DNA from: Pseudescherichia sp031979925
GTDB lineage: Bacteria > Pseudomonadota > Gammaproteobacteria > Enterobacterales > Enterobacteriaceae
DNA: 64,000 bases
Direction: 5' to 3'
Assembly (NCBI RefSeq): GCF_031979925.1
Contig: NZ_DALZFB010000001.1
Span: 558,001-622,000, forward strand
A model generated the notes under the pieces. That model did not search any database, was not told the DNA's origin, and saw nothing but the letters and a program-made list of their open reading frames with translations. Both the position numbers and the translations under genes were made by a program. This document shows positions 32,858 through 41,453 of this stretch, piece by piece (positions within the stretch are counted from its first letter, which is position 1; each line of letters begins with the position of its first letter).

Positions 32858-35179
32858 ATGAAAGAGCAAAATCGTACTATCGGTATCAAACCCTATGGCG
32901 GTTCAGCAGGCGGTTGGGGAGCATTAAAAGCCGTCGCCGACGCAATACGCGGCCAGATGTCGGTGAAGCAGGACGTCATTGCCCTGTTCAAAGTTAATCA
33001 GCCACAAGGCTTCGACTGCCCAGGCTGTGCGTGGCCCGATCCGCAGCACTCCTCCTCGTTTGAGTTTTGTGAAAACGGCGCGAAAGCCGTCTCCTGGGAA
33101 GCCACCAGCAAACGTACCACCCCGGAATTCTTTGCCGCCCATACCGTCAGCGAGCTATGGGAGCGTAACGCCTTTGAGCTTGAGGGCGAGGGTAGGTTGA
33201 CCCACCCGATGAAATACGACCCCGCCAGCGATACCTACCAGCCCATTGAATGGGAGACCGCCTTCCGGGAGATTGGCGAGCATCTGCGTCGCTATGACGA
33301 TCCCGACAGCGTCGAATTTTATACCTCTGGCCGCGCCTCCAACGAAGCCGCATTTCTCTGGCAGCTCTTTGCCCGCGAGTATGGTACCAATAACTTCCCG
33401 GACTGCTCGAACATGTGCCATGAGCCCACCAGCGTCGGCCTGCCGGAGTCCATCGGCGTAGGCAAGGGAACCGTTGAGCTGGAGGATTTTGACCACTGCG
33501 ACCTGGTACTCTGTATCGGTCATAACCCCGGCACCAACCATCCGCGTATGCTCGGCACGCTGCGGGAGGTCTCCAGACGTGGCGCGACCATCGTTGCTAT
33601 CAACCCGCTGCGCGAGCGAGGTCTGGAGCGCTTTACCTCTCCGCAAAGCCCTATCGAGATGCTGTCCCTTAGCTCCACCGAACTGGCGTCGACCTACTAC
33701 AAGGTACGGGTCGGCGGCGACGCGGCGATGCTAAAAGGGGTGATGAAAATCCTGCTGGCGATGCATGAGGAGGCGAAAGCCAAAGGCGAGCCGGGGGTGA
33801 TTGACGAGGAATTTATTCGCGAGCACACCCAGGGATTTGAGGCGCTTAAAGCTGACCTCAATGCTACCGAGTGGGCGCATATCCTGAAGGTCTCCGGTAT
33901 GGAGCGCAAGGAGATCCAGCACGTTGCCCGACTGTATGCCAACGCCGAGCGGACGATCGTCTGCTACGGTATGGGCATCACCCAGCATCAGTACGGCACG
34001 CAGAACGTTCAGCAGATCGCTAACCTGCTGCTGATGCGCGGCAACATCGGTAAAAAGGGGGCTGGCATCTGCCCGCTGCGCGGCCACTCCAACGTGCAGG
34101 GCGATCGCACCGTGGGTATTACTGAGATCCCCTCCCAGTCGCTGTTGGACAGCATTGAGAAGGTCTTTGGCTTCAAGCCGCCGCAAAAGCACGGTCATGG
34201 CGCTGTAGCAGCCATTCAGGCGATGCGCGACGGCCAGGCTAAAGCGCTGCTCTGTCTGGGCGGTAACCTGGCGGAGGCGATCTCCGATCCGCAGGTGACC
34301 TTCCCGGCGATGCGCAAGCTCGATCTGGTTGTGCATATGGCGACCAAGCTCAACCGCTCCCACCTGCTGCTGGGCAAGCATAACTATCTTCTTCCGGTAC
34401 TGGGTCGTACCGAGCGGGATGTTCAGGCCTCCGGTGAGCAGAGCATTACCGTTGAGGACTCCATGTCAATGGTGCATGCTTCTCACGGCTCGCTCAATCC
34501 GGCCTCACCGCACCTGAAATCAGAGCCTGCGCTGGTCGCCGCGTTGGCGAAAGCAACGCTGCCGAACACCGTCGTCAACTGGGACAGAATGATCGGGGAC
34601 TACAGCTTCATCCGCGATGCCATTGAGGCGACCATTCCCGGTTTCGACAACTTCAATGAACGGGTGAAAAAGCCGGGCGGTTTCCGCTTGCGCAATACCG
34701 CATCGGAGCGGGTATGGAATACGCCCTCCGGTAAAGCCGAGTTCAAAATTATGCAGGGCATTAATGAAGATCCGCGCTCGCTTAAGTGCCACGATCTGGT
34801 GCTGACCACGCTGCGCAGCCACGACCAGTACAATACCACGCTGTATGGCCTGAATGACCGCTATCGCGGCGTTACCGGCAGGCGGGACGTGCTGTTTATC
34901 AATCCTGACGAGGCCGAGAAGCGTAACCTGCGGGTGGGCGATCAGGTCAACATCGTCGCGCTGGATCACGAAGGCAACGCCACCGAGCGGCGTATGCACA
35001 ACCTGACTATCGTGGTGATCGATATGGCCCCGGGTTCAGTAGGCGCCTACTATCCTGAAGCCAACGTTATGGTACCGCTTGACAGCCACGATACCAAAAG
35101 CGGGATCCCGGCTTATAAGAGCATCCCAATAGCGATGGAGCGCGTGGAGGCGGTTGCCACCTCCGGCGCGCTTCGCTAA
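32858..35179 (+). CDS. ydeP: YdeP, molybdopterin oxidoreductase of the FdhF/YdeP family
   Basis: The 773-residue protein matches E. coli YdeP, with QPQGFDCPGCAWPDP near Cys54/Cys57 and FCENGAKAVSWEATS at the start. The central TSGRASNEAAFLWQLFAREYGTNNFPDCSNMCHEPTS lies in the pterin-binding domain, with a C-terminal dinucleotide-binding domain (NLRVGDQVNIVAL). E. coli YdeP contributes to acid resistance and is controlled by EvgA/YdeO; its substrate is unknown. I start at ATG 32858, after GTGGAG. No YdeO-type gene is adjacent. Confidence 0.92.
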   Translation: MKEQNRTIGIKPYGGSAGGWGALKAVADAIRGQMSVKQDVIALFKVNQPQGFDCPGCAWPDPQHSSSFEFCENGAKAVSWEATSKRTTPEFFAAHTVSELWERNAFELEGEGRLTHPMKYDPASDTYQPIEWETAFREIGEHLRRYDDPDSVEFYTSGRASNEAAFLWQLFAREYGTNNFPDCSNMCHEPTSVGLPESIGVGKGTVELEDFDHCDLVLCIGHNPGTNHPRMLGTLREVSRRGATIVAINPLRERGLERFTSPQSPIEMLSLSSTELASTYYKVRVGGDAAMLKGVMKILLAMHEEAKAKGEPGVIDEEFIREHTQGFEALKADLNATEWAHILKVSGMERKEIQHVARLYANAERTIVCYGMGITQHQYGTQNVQQIANLLLMRGNIGKKGAGICPLRGHSNVQGDRTVGITEIPSQSLLDSIEKVFGFKPPQKHGHGAVAAIQAMRDGQAKALLCLGGNLAEAISDPQVTFPAMRKLDLVVHMATKLNRSHLLLGKHNYLLPVLGRTERDVQASGEQSITVEDSMSMVHASHGSLNPASPHLKSEPALVAALAKATLPNTVVNWDRMIGDYSFIRDAIEATIPGFDNFNERVKKPGGFRLRNTASERVWNTPSGKAEFKIMQGINEDPRSLKCHDLVLTTLRSHDQYNTTLYGLNDRYRGVTGRRDVLFINPDEAEKRNLRVGDQVNIVALDHEGNATERRMHNLTIVVIDMAPGSVGAYYPEANVMVPLDSHDTKSGIPAYKSIPIAMERVEAVATSGALR

Positions 35180-35193
35180 TCAACGTTCGCTAA

Positions 35194-36498
35194 TCAACTG
35201 CCCCAGCGGCTCCGCAGGTAGTTCACCGCCTGCTGAGCCTGGGGCTGATTGAGGTTGTTCTCCCGGAACAGAATGGTGCCGCCGATCTCTGGCAGAGCAT
35301 CGTTGAGATCAAGCTGCTTTTTCAGCTCCGGCACGCCGCCGTTAACCGTCCAGTCCGGCTCGGTTTTCGATGGTTCACCCACCTTATACAGCGCCACGCC
35401 AATATAGAGGCGCGTATGGGTGGGTTTCACCACGTCCGCCCACCATTTTGCCAGCACATCATAACGCGCTGCGTCTCTGGAGAAGGGCCAGTAGATCTGC
35501 GGGGCGATATAATCCACCAGACCTTTTTGCACCCACAGACGCGTATCGGCATAGGACTCATCATAGGCCGCCGCGCCACGCGTATCGGACCCGGCGGGAT
35601 CGTGGGAGCGGTTGCGCCAGACGCCGCTGGGGCTTACGCCAAACTCCACGTTAGGGTTCAGCTGCTTAATGGTGCGCGACACCTGCTCAATCAGCTGCTG
35701 CGTGTTGTTGCGCCGCCAGTCCGCCTTTGAGGCAAATCCGCTGCCATATTTCTGGTAGGTTTGATTATCGTTAAGGGTCGAGCCGGGCGACTCCGTATAG
35801 AAGTAGTCATCAAACTGCACGCCGTCTATCGGATAATGGGCTACTACCTCGGCCACGATGCTGGTGATCCAGTCCCGGGCTTCCGGAATGCCAGGGTCAA
35901 GCACGTAGCGATCGCTGGAGGTACGGATCCAGTCGCGGTGCAGCACAAAGACGCTGGCCGGGTTGAGCGGCAGGGTACGGTTCAGCTCGGCCACGGTACC
36001 GGGTTTCGTATTAGTGGAGACGCGGTAGGGGTTAAACCAGGCGTGAACCTTCATGCCACGCTTGTGGGCCTCATCCAGCATGAACTGCAGCGGATCGTAG
36101 CCGGGATCGGTGCCGATAGTGCCGGTAAGCATATCCGACCACGGCAGGATCTTAGAGGGCCAGAGAGCCGTACCGTCAGGCTTCACCTGGAAAAAGACGG
36201 TATTGACCCCAAGGCGCTTCAGGTTGTCCAGCTTATCCGTTAACGCTTTCTGCTGCTGGCTGATGCGCAGCGCAGGGCTGGCGGTAACCGACGACGCCGG
36301 CGGCCAGTCGAGACGAGAGACCGTCGTCAGCCAGACGCCGCGCACCGGCTCATTACTCCGGGCAGCGCTATCCGGCAGAGGCTGCTTCGTTACGGGCGGA
36401 AGCGGGGTAACCAGTGATTTCGGTGGTTTAGAAGAGCAGCTGGCAAGTAAAAGCGCGCAGCCAACCAGTGCGCCTAACCGTGTAATGTGTCGCGCCAT
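35194..36498 (-). CDS. digH: DigH (YddW), envelope glycosidase-like lipoprotein
   Basis: The 434-residue lipoprotein has its lipobox at LLASC (Cys20) and a Pro-rich spacer. A GHL10/DUF187 TIM-barrel follows: VRGVWLTTVSRLDWPP, GMKVHAWFNPYRVS, YPIDGVQFDDYFY and VEFGVSPSGVWRN. E. coli DigH acts on denuded peptidoglycan glycan strands and localises to the septum. The length fits the family (about 440). It converges on ydeP with a 14-nt gap. Confidence 0.9.
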   Translation of the reverse strand: MARHITRLGALVGCALLLASCSSKPPKSLVTPLPPVTKQPLPDSAARSNEPVRGVWLTTVSRLDWPPASSVTASPALRISQQQKALTDKLDNLKRLGVNTVFFQVKPDGTALWPSKILPWSDMLTGTIGTDPGYDPLQFMLDEAHKRGMKVHAWFNPYRVSTNTKPGTVAELNRTLPLNPASVFVLHRDWIRTSSDRYVLDPGIPEARDWITSIVAEVVAHYPIDGVQFDDYFYTESPGSTLNDNQTYQKYGSGFASKADWRRNNTQQLIEQVSRTIKQLNPNVEFGVSPSGVWRNRSHDPAGSDTRGAAAYDESYADTRLWVQKGLVDYIAPQIYWPFSRDAARYDVLAKWWADVVKPTHTRLYIGVALYKVGEPSKTEPDWTVNGGVPELKKQLDLNDALPEIGGTILFRENNLNQPQAQQAVNYLRSRWGS

Positions 36499-36505
36499 CT
36501 CTGTT

Positions 36506-36823
36506 TCAGCTCTTATTCAGGCGGCTATTAGCCCATGGGTTAAAAGCAGGCTCGTCCTGTTTTACCGGGACGGCATCATCCAGTGAATCCCTGTCCAGTG
36601 AATCCCTGTCCAGTGAATCTAAGTAGAGTGCTTCGACCTCCGCACGCGCCCACGGCGTACGGCGCAAAAACTTGAGGCTCGATTTTACGCTGGGATCGTT
36701 TTTAAAGCAGTTGATATTAATAAGCTTGCTTAGTTCGCTCCAGCCATAGCGCGCCACGAGGGCATTCACCTGCATTTCAAGCGTTACGCCGTGCAAAGGG
36801 TCTTTGGATACGTGTGCAGTCAT
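36506..36823 (-). CDS. VF530 family (DUF2132) DNA-binding-like small protein
   Basis: About 105 residues. The N-terminal 70 residues match the VF530 fold (DPLHGVTLEMQVNALVARYGWSELSKLININCFKNDPSVKSSLKFLRRTPWARAEVEALY). The C-terminal tail holds a LDRDS-type repeat from a 15-bp tandem duplication. I start at ATG 36823, where family similarity begins; 61 upstream codons are spurious. The gap to digH is 7 nt, so they may be co-transcribed. The molecular role of the family is not defined. Confidence 0.82.
   Translation of the reverse strand: MTAHVSKDPLHGVTLEMQVNALVARYGWSELSKLININCFKNDPSVKSSLKFLRRTPWARAEVEALYLDSLDRDSLDRDSLDDAVPVKQDEPAFNPWANSRLNKS
36580..36619. repeat. 15-bp in-frame tandem repeat in the VF530 gene
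   Basis: The unit CCAGTGAATCCCTGT occurs twice exactly, plus ten bases of a third copy. It adds the five residues S-L-D-R-D per copy without shifting the frame. Such a repeat can expand or contract by slippage. Confidence 0.85.
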
Positions 36824-36943
36824 AACCAGTCCGATGGTTTGGGATGTGGTGATTAGGATAGCGGGCGCGGAGTAAAAGGAAAGGGGGAAATGCGGCACGC
36901 ATCTTGCTTTATTCCGGTATGTTTCCTTAGCGCAGGTACTAAC

Positions 36944-38161
36944 ATGCCTCTTTCTGCTCTTGATTTCGTGCTGGCCGCCAGAAAAAGTGAAATTATTGGC
37001 CTGCAACAGCTACTGCAAATGAGCAAGCTGGTGGGTGCAATCAGCCAGCTTATCCATGTCCTGCAGCGCGAGCGGGGCACGGCCAACATCTATCTCTGTT
37101 CCCAAGGCACTATCTGGGGCGAGAGGCTGAACGAGCGCACGCATCAGGTTCAGCAGGCCGTACAGGCGGTAGACAAGCAGCTTCTGGCTCTGGATCTCGC
37201 CGGGCAGCCAATGGCTAACGCATCGCGACTGTTTAGCCGTATTGCCACTGCCCTGCACAGCCTGAGCAGTTTGCCCGCGCTACGGGAGCAGGTTGCAGCG
37301 CAGAATATTCAGCAGCCCGAAGCCATGAGCCGCTATAGCGAGGTAATACGCACCCATCTGGCGCTGGTATTCGAAGCCGCCGATACCTCCGGGGATCCCA
37401 CGGTGTCACGGGCGCTGCTGGCCATGTTCAGCTTTATGCAGGGTAAAGAGCTGGCCGGCCAGGAACGCGCCCTGGCCGCGGCAGGCTTTGCCGCACATCA
37501 CTTCGATAATAGTGCGCATCAGCAGCTGCTGACGTTGATTGAGGGGCAGGAGCGCTGCTTTAACACCTTTATGGAGTTCGCCGATGAGCGCTCTCTCACG
37601 CTGTGGCAACAGCAGCAGCGCGCCGACAGCAGTGAGCTGGAGCGTTTCCGCCGTATTGCCTGCACCTGTACCTCTCCCTCAGGCGAAAGCAATGACATCG
37701 CACTGCGCTGGTTTGACATCACCACGGCACGCATTGACGGCATGAAACTCATTGAGGATCGGCTGGAAGAGTGGTTGATGACCTGCTGCGAGCAGCGGAT
37801 CTGCGATGCTCAACGCTTCGGCGCACGTCAGCAGCAGGAGATTGAGCAGCTGCCGCAGCAGGATAACCACTACGCGGCGCTGATCCCACCCCAGCTCAGT
37901 CGTTCCGTGCTTGAGCTTATTGAGCAGCAGTCTCGCCAGCTCCAGGCCCAGGATGCCGAGTTGGCCGCGCTGCGCGCCACGCTAGCTGACCGGAAGCTGG
38001 TGGAGCGCGCCAAAGGCCTGCTGATGCAGCACCACGGCATGAGCGAGCCACAGGCTCACAAAACCCTGCGAGACATGGCGATGAAACAGAATAAGAAGCT
38101 GGCGGAGATTGCGGAAGCGATGCTCTCCGTCGCGGCAGTGATGAGTAAATCCGCATCATAA
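36944..38161 (+). CDS. nasR: NasR, nitrate-responsive ANTAR antiterminator
   Basis: The 405-residue regulator has an N-terminal NIT domain (about 1-290) with QRERGTANIYLCSQG. A C-terminal ANTAR domain (about 345-403) reads ADRKLVERAKGLLMQHHGMSEPQAHKTLRDMAMKQNKKLAEIAEAML. In Klebsiella oxytoca NasR binds nitrate or nitrite and antiterminates the nasF leader. The expected two-hexaloop RNA target is visible downstream. I start at ATG 36944; 18 earlier codons lack similarity. The gene is divergent from the VF530 gene and lies directly upstream of its target operon. Confidence 0.95.
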   Translation: MPLSALDFVLAARKSEIIGLQQLLQMSKLVGAISQLIHVLQRERGTANIYLCSQGTIWGERLNERTHQVQQAVQAVDKQLLALDLAGQPMANASRLFSRIATALHSLSSLPALREQVAAQNIQQPEAMSRYSEVIRTHLALVFEAADTSGDPTVSRALLAMFSFMQGKELAGQERALAAAGFAAHHFDNSAHQQLLTLIEGQERCFNTFMEFADERSLTLWQQQQRADSSELERFRRIACTCTSPSGESNDIALRWFDITTARIDGMKLIEDRLEEWLMTCCEQRICDAQRFGARQQQEIEQLPQQDNHYAALIPPQLSRSVLELIEQQSRQLQAQDAELAALRATLADRKLVERAKGLLMQHHGMSEPQAHKTLRDMAMKQNKKLAEIAEAMLSVAAVMSKSAS

Positions 38162-38176
38162 CACTTAAGGAGTAGC

Positions 38177-38193
38177 TGCACCGACGGTGTGCA
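38177..38193. promoter_or_regulatory. NtrC-type site upstream of nasF
   Basis: TGCAC-N7-GTGCA is a perfect dyad with the GCAC-N7-GTGC spacing of NtrC sites such as those at glnA. It is centred about 120 bp upstream of the start site predicted from the sigma-54 promoter, a normal enhancer distance. It also lies within a longer fold (CTGCACCG/CGGTGCAG). Confidence 0.75.
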
Positions 38194-38276
38194 AGTCACA
38201 AACCGTTGCGGTGCAGAGTGATCCCTATCCGCCGTCGAGTTTGACTTATTTCCCTGATTTTAAAGGGCAACAGAAG

Positions 38277-38293
38277 TTGGCACACAAGCTGCA
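38277..38293 (+). promoter_or_regulatory. Sigma-54 promoter of the nas operon
   Basis: TTGGCACACAAGCTGCA has the invariant GG and GC exactly 10 nt apart (-24/-12). Transcription should begin near 38304. This fits the Ntr-controlled nas operon of Klebsiella. Confidence 0.85.
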
Positions 38294-38313
38294 TTACTAA
38301 AAAGCACATAGTG

Positions 38314-38359
38314 ACTAAGCCAACGGCGGTTTAGTTAGCATTTCGGATAAAGGCGTCCG
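38314..38359 (+). ncRNA. Two-hexaloop ANTAR-binding RNA in the nas leader
   Basis: Hairpin P1 (38314-38335) is an ACTAAGCC/GGTTTAGT stem closing the hexaloop AACGGC. Hairpin P2 (38344-38359) is CGGAT/GTCCG closing AAAGGC. Both loops have A at position 1 and G at position 4, the defining feature of ANTAR targets, and the linker is 8 nt. P2 uses bases needed for the 5' arm of the terminator that follows, so NasR-stabilised P2 excludes termination. Confidence 0.85.
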
Positions 38360-38401
38360 TTAGCGTTCAGGAGACTGAGCGCTAACTGGACGCTTTTTTT
38401 T
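38353..38401 (+). terminator. Intrinsic attenuator of the nas leader
   Basis: GCGTCC-GTTAGCG pairs with CGCTAAC-T-GGACGC around a 14-nt loop and is followed by eight Ts. It overlaps the 3' side of ANTAR hairpin P2 and ends 30 nt before nasF. It is the conditional terminator that NasR overrides. Confidence 0.9.
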
Positions 38402-38431
38402 GCGCATTTTTTCACCATACAGGAAGCCGCA

Positions 38432-39691
38432 ATGAAGCAAGACGATAACAACACCGTGGTGAGTCTCTCCCGTCGCCGATTTCTGGCGAGCAGCGCGCTG
38501 CTGGGCGGCAGCATGATGTTACCGGGCTTTATGAATAGCGTCTGGGCGGCGGGTTCTGATGCACCAGAGAAAAAAGAGATCCGCGTAGGCTTTATTCCCT
38601 TAACGGACTGCGCCTCGGTGGTGATGGCGGCGGTGAAGAAGTTTGATGAGAAGTACGGGATCAAAATCACCCTCAGCAAAGAGTCCAGCTGGGCGTCGGT
38701 GCGCGACAAACTGGTCTCCGGCGAGCTGGATGCCGCCCACGTGCTGTATGGGCTGGTCTACGGCCTTCAGCTCGGCGTCTCCGGCCCGCAGCACGATATG
38801 GCGATGCTGATGACCCTTAACAATAACGGCCAGGCGATCACCCTCTCAAACCAGCTGAAAGAGGCGGGCGTGACCGATGCGGCCTCGCTGAAAAAAACCG
38901 TCGATGGCAGTCCGAAGGGGACCTACACCTTTGCCCAGACGTTTCCCACCGGCACGCACGCTATGTGGCTCTACTACTGGCTGGCTAACGCCGGGATCCA
39001 TCCGTTCAACGACGTCCGCAACGTTGTAGTGCCGCCGCCGCAGATGGTGATGAATATGAAGATCGGCAACATGAGCGGCTACTGCGTTGGTGAACCCTGG
39101 AATCAGCGCGCCATTCTCGACGGGATTGGCTTCACCGCCGCGACAACCCAGGAGATCTGGCCCGATCATCCGGAGAAAATTCTTGGCACCACCTCTGCGT
39201 GGGTGGCCGCTAACCCCAATACGGCCCGCGCCCTGACTGCGGCGGTGCTGGAGGCTTCCCGCTGGATCGACACCTCCGACGCAAACCGGATGGAAACGGC
39301 GAAAGCCATAGCAGGACGCGCCTACGTCAATACCTCGCCAGAGACCATTCAGGGGCGGATGCTCGGCGACTATGACAACGGGCTGGGCAAAAAGTGGAAA
39401 GACGCCCACGGTATGCGCTTCTTCAACGACGGCGCGGTGAACTATCCGTATCTCTCAGACGGCATGTGGTTCCTGACCCAGCACAAACGCTGGGGACTTA
39501 TCGATAGCGACCCGGACTATCTGGCCATCGCTAAGAAGATCAACCGCACCGACATCTATAAGCAGGCAGCAGCAGCAGGGGGCATCAATCTGCCCACCAG
39601 CGATATGCGCAGCAGCACCCTATTTGACGGCAAGGTGTGGGACGGCAGCAACCCCGCTGAGTACGCCAACAGTTTTGCCATGAAACGCTAA
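38432..39691 (+). CDS. nasF: Nitrate ABC transporter binding protein, Tat-exported
   Basis: The 419-residue NrtA/NasF-type protein binds nitrate in the periplasm. It begins with a twin-arginine leader (VSLSRRRFLASSALLGG), so it is exported folded. The family core is IRVGFIPLTDCASVVMAAVKKFDEKYGI, with NIGNMSGYCVGEPWNQRAI-like binding residues further on. AGGAAG precedes the ATG. It is the first structural gene after the NasR-controlled leader. Confidence 0.93.
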   Translation: MKQDDNNTVVSLSRRRFLASSALLGGSMMLPGFMNSVWAAGSDAPEKKEIRVGFIPLTDCASVVMAAVKKFDEKYGIKITLSKESSWASVRDKLVSGELDAAHVLYGLVYGLQLGVSGPQHDMAMLMTLNNNGQAITLSNQLKEAGVTDAASLKKTVDGSPKGTYTFAQTFPTGTHAMWLYYWLANAGIHPFNDVRNVVVPPPQMVMNMKIGNMSGYCVGEPWNQRAILDGIGFTAATTQEIWPDHPEKILGTTSAWVAANPNTARALTAAVLEASRWIDTSDANRMETAKAIAGRAYVNTSPETIQGRMLGDYDNGLGKKWKDAHGMRFFNDGAVNYPYLSDGMWFLTQHKRWGLIDSDPDYLAIAKKINRTDIYKQAAAAGGINLPTSDMRSSTLFDGKVWDGSNPAEYANSFAMKR

Positions 39692-39705
39692 GTGAGGCTA
39701 AGACT

Positions 39706-40608
39706 ATGAACACAAAAACTAACGTTGTTGCGCTGGCCACCGAGCCGGAGAGCGCTGAGATCCTGCCCCTGAAGACGGCGAGCCCGACGCCGCAGCCGGA
39801 GATAACGAAATCCGCACCTGCGAATAAATTTCGTGAAGCACTACGCGGTGGACTACAAAAAGCGGTGCCCGGTGTGCTGGGGGCAGTTGTGCTGATTACC
39901 CTCTGGCAGATCGCCGCCCTCAGCAGCAGCGGTTTTCCTACGCCGCTGAAAACCTGGGAAGCGGCAAGGCTCATCTTCGCCGAGCCGTTTTATATCGCCG
40001 GGCCTAATGATATGGGCATCGGCTGGAACGTGCTGGCCTCGCTCAAACGCGTGGCGCTGGGCTTTGGTCTGGCGGCACTGGTAGGTATTCCTCTCGGCTT
40101 TCTCATCGGCCGCTTTAGCTTTATCGCTAACATGCTCAACCCGGTCATCGCCTTGCTGCGTCCGGTCAGTCCGCTGGCCTGGCTGCCGATTGGCCTGCTG
40201 CTGTTCCAGCGGGCAGAGCCTGCCTCGGCGTGGACCATCTTCATCTGTTCAATCTGGCCAATGATCCTCAACACCGCCGAGGGGGTGATGCGTATTCCGC
40301 AGGACTACCTCAACGTGGCGCGGGTGCTAAAGCTGAGCGAGTTCACCGTTATGCGCAAAATCCTCTTTCCCGCCGTGCTGCCGCACATTCTGACCGGGGT
40401 TCGCCTGTCGATTGGTATTGCGTGGCTGGTGATCGTCGCGGCAGAGATGCTGACCGGCGGCGTCGGGATCGGCTTCTGGATCTGGAACGAGTGGAACAAC
40501 CTCAATGTGGAAAACATCATCATCGCCATCCTGCTGATCGGCGTAGTGGGGATGCTCCTGGAACAGGGGCTGATGGCCATTGCCCGCCGTTTTAGCTACG
40601 GCAACTAG
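39706..40608 (+). CDS. nasE: Nitrate ABC transporter permease
   Basis: The 300-residue NrtB/NasE-type permease has a long polar N-terminus (about 50 residues) and five or six membrane segments. The EAA loop is DYLNVARVLKLSEFTVMRKILFPAVLPHILTGVRLSIG. The gap behind nasF is 14 nt. The NrtB/TauC/SsuC family groups nitrate, sulfonate and cyanate permeases; the operon fixes nitrate. Confidence 0.92.
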   Translation: MNTKTNVVALATEPESAEILPLKTASPTPQPEITKSAPANKFREALRGGLQKAVPGVLGAVVLITLWQIAALSSSGFPTPLKTWEAARLIFAEPFYIAGPNDMGIGWNVLASLKRVALGFGLAALVGIPLGFLIGRFSFIANMLNPVIALLRPVSPLAWLPIGLLLFQRAEPASAWTIFICSIWPMILNTAEGVMRIPQDYLNVARVLKLSEFTVMRKILFPAVLPHILTGVRLSIGIAWLVIVAAEMLTGGVGIGFWIWNEWNNLNVENIIIAILLIGVVGMLLEQGLMAIARRFSYGN

Positions 40609-40633
40609 TCATAAGAACAGTCAGGAGCCAGAT

Positions 40634-41431
40634 ATGAAACATGAGAAAGCCATTATCCACGTAGAAAATGTTACCCAACGCTTTCAAACCGCAACGGGGC
40701 CATTTCTGGCGCTGGACAACGTCAGCTTTGAGCTTGCCCGCGGGGAAACAGTCAGCCTGATTGGTCACTCCGGCTGTGGGAAATCCACGCTGTTGAACCT
40801 GATCGCCGGGCTAAGCCATCCCACAGAAGGCATTCTGCTCTGTGATAACCAGGAGATTAGCGGTCCCGGTCCGGATCGCGGCGTGGTGTTTCAGAACCAC
40901 TCGCTGCTGCCGTGGCTGACCGCGTTTGAGAACGTTGCCCTGGCAGTAGAGCAGGTCTTCAAAGGCAAGATGAGCAAGAGCGAGATGCAGGCGTGGATCG
41001 AACACAATCTCGAGCTAGTGCACATGGGGCATGCGATGCACAAACGTCCTGGGGAGATCTCCGGCGGCATGAAGCAGCGGGTGGGTATTGCCCGGGCATT
41101 GGCTATGAAGCCGAAGGTGCTGCTAATGGACGAACCCTTTGGCGCGCTGGATGCCTTGACCCGCGCCCATCTGCAGGATGCGGTGATGGAGATCCAGTCC
41201 CGTCTGAATACCACCATTCTGCTGATCACCCACGACGTTGATGAGGCGGTGCTGCTCTCTGACCGGGTAATGATGATGACCAACGGGCCTGCGGCGAAGG
41301 TCGGCGAGGTGCTCCATGTCGAGCTGGAGCGTCCGCGTTCGCGGCTGACGCTAGCCAACGACTCGCGATTCCATCACTACCGCCAGCAGGTGCTGCATTT
41401 CCTGCATGAAAAACACCGGGCCGTGGCCTGA
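40634..41431 (+). CDS. nasD: Nitrate ABC transporter ATP-binding protein
   Basis: The 265-residue ATPase shows Walker A (GHSGCGKST), Q-loop (VVFQNHSLLPWLTAF), the signature ISGGMKQR (a GGMKQR variant usual in the nitrate/taurine group), Walker B (LLMDEPFGALDALTR) and LITHDVDEAV. The start is ATG 40634, after CAGGAGCC; the longer frame overlaps nasE and has no family similarity. No extra C-terminal NrtC-like regulatory domain is present. Confidence 0.93.
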   Translation: MKHEKAIIHVENVTQRFQTATGPFLALDNVSFELARGETVSLIGHSGCGKSTLLNLIAGLSHPTEGILLCDNQEISGPGPDRGVVFQNHSLLPWLTAFENVALAVEQVFKGKMSKSEMQAWIEHNLELVHMGHAMHKRPGEISGGMKQRVGIARALAMKPKVLLMDEPFGALDALTRAHLQDAVMEIQSRLNTTILLITHDVDEAVLLSDRVMMMTNGPAAKVGEVLHVELERPRSRLTLANDSRFHHYRQQVLHFLHEKHRAVA

Positions 41432-41453
41432 GAGAGCGGGCGAGGTAAGCAGA

